From Planctomycetota bacterium (lineage in GTDB: Bacteria; Planctomycetota; UBA11346), in NCBI GenBank assembly GCA_013821615.1, contig JACDGQ010000179.1:1-6769 (forward strand): DNA of 6,769 nt, written 5' to 3'. Shown in pieces: positions 6,290 through 6,769 of the stretch. How positions within the stretch are numbered: position 1 is the stretch's first letter; every line of letters starts with the position of its first letter. A program made the translations under genes and the position numbers. A model generated the notes under the pieces. That model searched no databases. It saw nothing but the letters and a program-made list of their open reading frames with translations, and had not been told where the DNA came from.

Positions 6290-6334
6290 TCCGGACGTCC
6301 GGCACCTGGACTTCCGGACTTCCGGACATCCGGA
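6290..6334. repeat. TCCGGA octamer repeats, right cluster of the inverted repeat
   Basis: The cluster opens with TCCGGACG TCCGGCAC (6290-6305) and continues with three octamers of the form YTTCCGGA-like units (TCCGGA cores at 6313, 6321 and 6329). Positions 6309-6334 pair with the left arm at 6176-6201 across a 107-base loop. Both arms lie between two convergent genes, ending 9 bp before the stop of the minus-strand gene. Possible roles are a bidirectional transcription barrier or mRNA end protection; alternatively it is a lineage-specific spacer repeat. Between the arms (6202-6289) I see no gene. Confidence 0.7.
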
Positions 6335-6342
6335 CTCTCCCC

Positions 6343-6769
6343 TCACGGTATCCGCGTCCAATCCGCCGTGCGCGTGCTGAAGAATCCCGCCTGCTCGTAG
6401 GCGCGGCGGATGATGCCGGCGGCGGCGAGGACGGCCAGGCCGCGGTCGAGGGCGGCGTGCAGCGCCGTCGCCTCGGGCAGGTGCGCGGCGACGGCGAAGT
6501 GGCGGCTGCCGGAAAGGGCGATCTTCAAGCCGGGGATCGGCACCAGGCGGGTGCCGTCGCAGGTCAGCGCGAGGTCGGGCGTCGCCTGGAAGGGCGCGAG
6601 CAGGAAATCGCAGGTGCCGGCCCCGACCATGCGCACCATCGCCGGCCAGGTGGTGGTGGCCTGCAGCTCGCGCAGGCCGAGGCCGCCCAGGGCCGTCCAG
6701 TCGGCGGTCCAGCCCGGGTTGGAGATCGCGCTCAGCCTGCGCACGTCGGCCAGGGTGCGGGCGGCCAGC
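6343..6769 (-). CDS. Periplasmic substrate-binding-like protein, C-terminal fragment (5' end beyond window)
   Basis: The minus frame is open from the window edge (first full codon at 6768) to TGA at 6345-6343, giving 141 residues of a longer protein. A GTG at 6744 lies inside this frame but reading continues upstream (LAARTLAD before it), so it is not needed as a start. The pattern resembles lobe 2 and the C-terminus of family 3 solute-binding proteins: a LADVRRLSAISNPGW strand/helix, a stretch with MVGAGTCDFLLAPF where such proteins place the residue-scan helix and a D-x-hydrophobic strand, then PGLKIALSGSRHFAVAAHLP, the conserved return strand. A helix with LHAALDRGLAVLAAAGIIRRAYEQ follows. 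No catalytic motif is visible. Members can be ABC transporter binding proteins, sensor input domains or orphan periplasmic proteins; the missing N-terminus prevents a choice. It converges on the DUF1080 gene across the TCCGGA repeats. Coding is likely; function is moderate-to-low confidence. Confidence 0.6.
   Translation of the reverse strand, partial: LAARTLADVRRLSAISNPGWTADWTALGGLGLRELQATTTWPAMVRMVGAGTCDFLLAPFQATPDLALTCDGTRLVPIPGLKIALSGSRHFAVAAHLPEATALHAALDRGLAVLAAAGIIRRAYEQAGFFSTRTADWTRIP

Noticed and set aside
4436..6361. 641-codon open frame on the minus strand across sdhB and the DUF1080 gene
   Set aside because: It crosses two genes with clear plus-strand products and intergenic repeats, and its translation is low-complexity and motif-free.
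6343..6744. Complete small gene starting at GTG 6744
   Set aside because: The frame stays open upstream to the window edge with coherent sequence, and the product looks like the C-terminal part of a longer protein.

Overview
This is a 6.77 kb, GC-rich (roughly two-thirds G+C by eye) bacterial chromosomal window with five protein-coding genes, the outer two cut by the window edges. I see no rRNA, tRNA, CRISPR, transposase or phage gene. The gene styles (a MASE1-CHASE membrane sensor, a quinone-linked succinate dehydrogenase, an exported DUF1080 protein, a periplasmic binding-protein-like gene) suggest a free-living, respiring, GC-rich Gram-negative bacterium. A gammaproteobacterium of the Xanthomonadales kind is my guess, but no single feature proves it.

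Layout. Positions 1-1416 (minus strand) hold the N-terminal 472 residues of a sensor protein: a multi-helix MASE1 membrane domain followed by the start of a CHASE domain. The signalling output domain lies outside the window. A 275 bp divergent intergenic region (1417-1691) follows, with two identical 10 bp GCATGCATGG copies exactly 31 bp apart. Positions 1692-5245 (plus strand) carry a three-gene complex II operon in the order membrane anchor, flavoprotein, iron-sulfur subunit. The last two genes overlap by one base (TGATG) and are probably translationally coupled. A G-tract series that fits a G-quadruplex consensus lies across the end of the operon. A DUF1080 protein with its own strong ribosome binding site and a signal peptide follows (5465-6175). 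The convergent gap 6176-6342 is decorated with 8 bp-period TCCGGA repeats that form a near-perfect inverted repeat. The window closes with the C-terminal part of a minus-strand protein resembling a periplasmic substrate-binding protein.

How it works together. The operon encodes a whole succinate:quinone oxidoreductase: FAD site and succinate site in the A subunit, the [2Fe-2S], [4Fe-4S] and [3Fe-4S] cysteine sets in the B subunit, and a single five-helix anchor. The anchor is the most interesting part. It is one about 300-residue polypeptide instead of the usual SdhC/SdhD pair, and all five of its cysteines fall in the two loops predicted to face the cytoplasm and the B subunit. The layout (anchor-A-B, single anchor) resembles mycobacterial Sdh1, whose anchor is reported to hold a membrane-embedded Rieske-type [2Fe-2S] cluster. 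I propose, as inference, that this operon is a relative of that class. The other genes have no obvious metabolic link with the operon.
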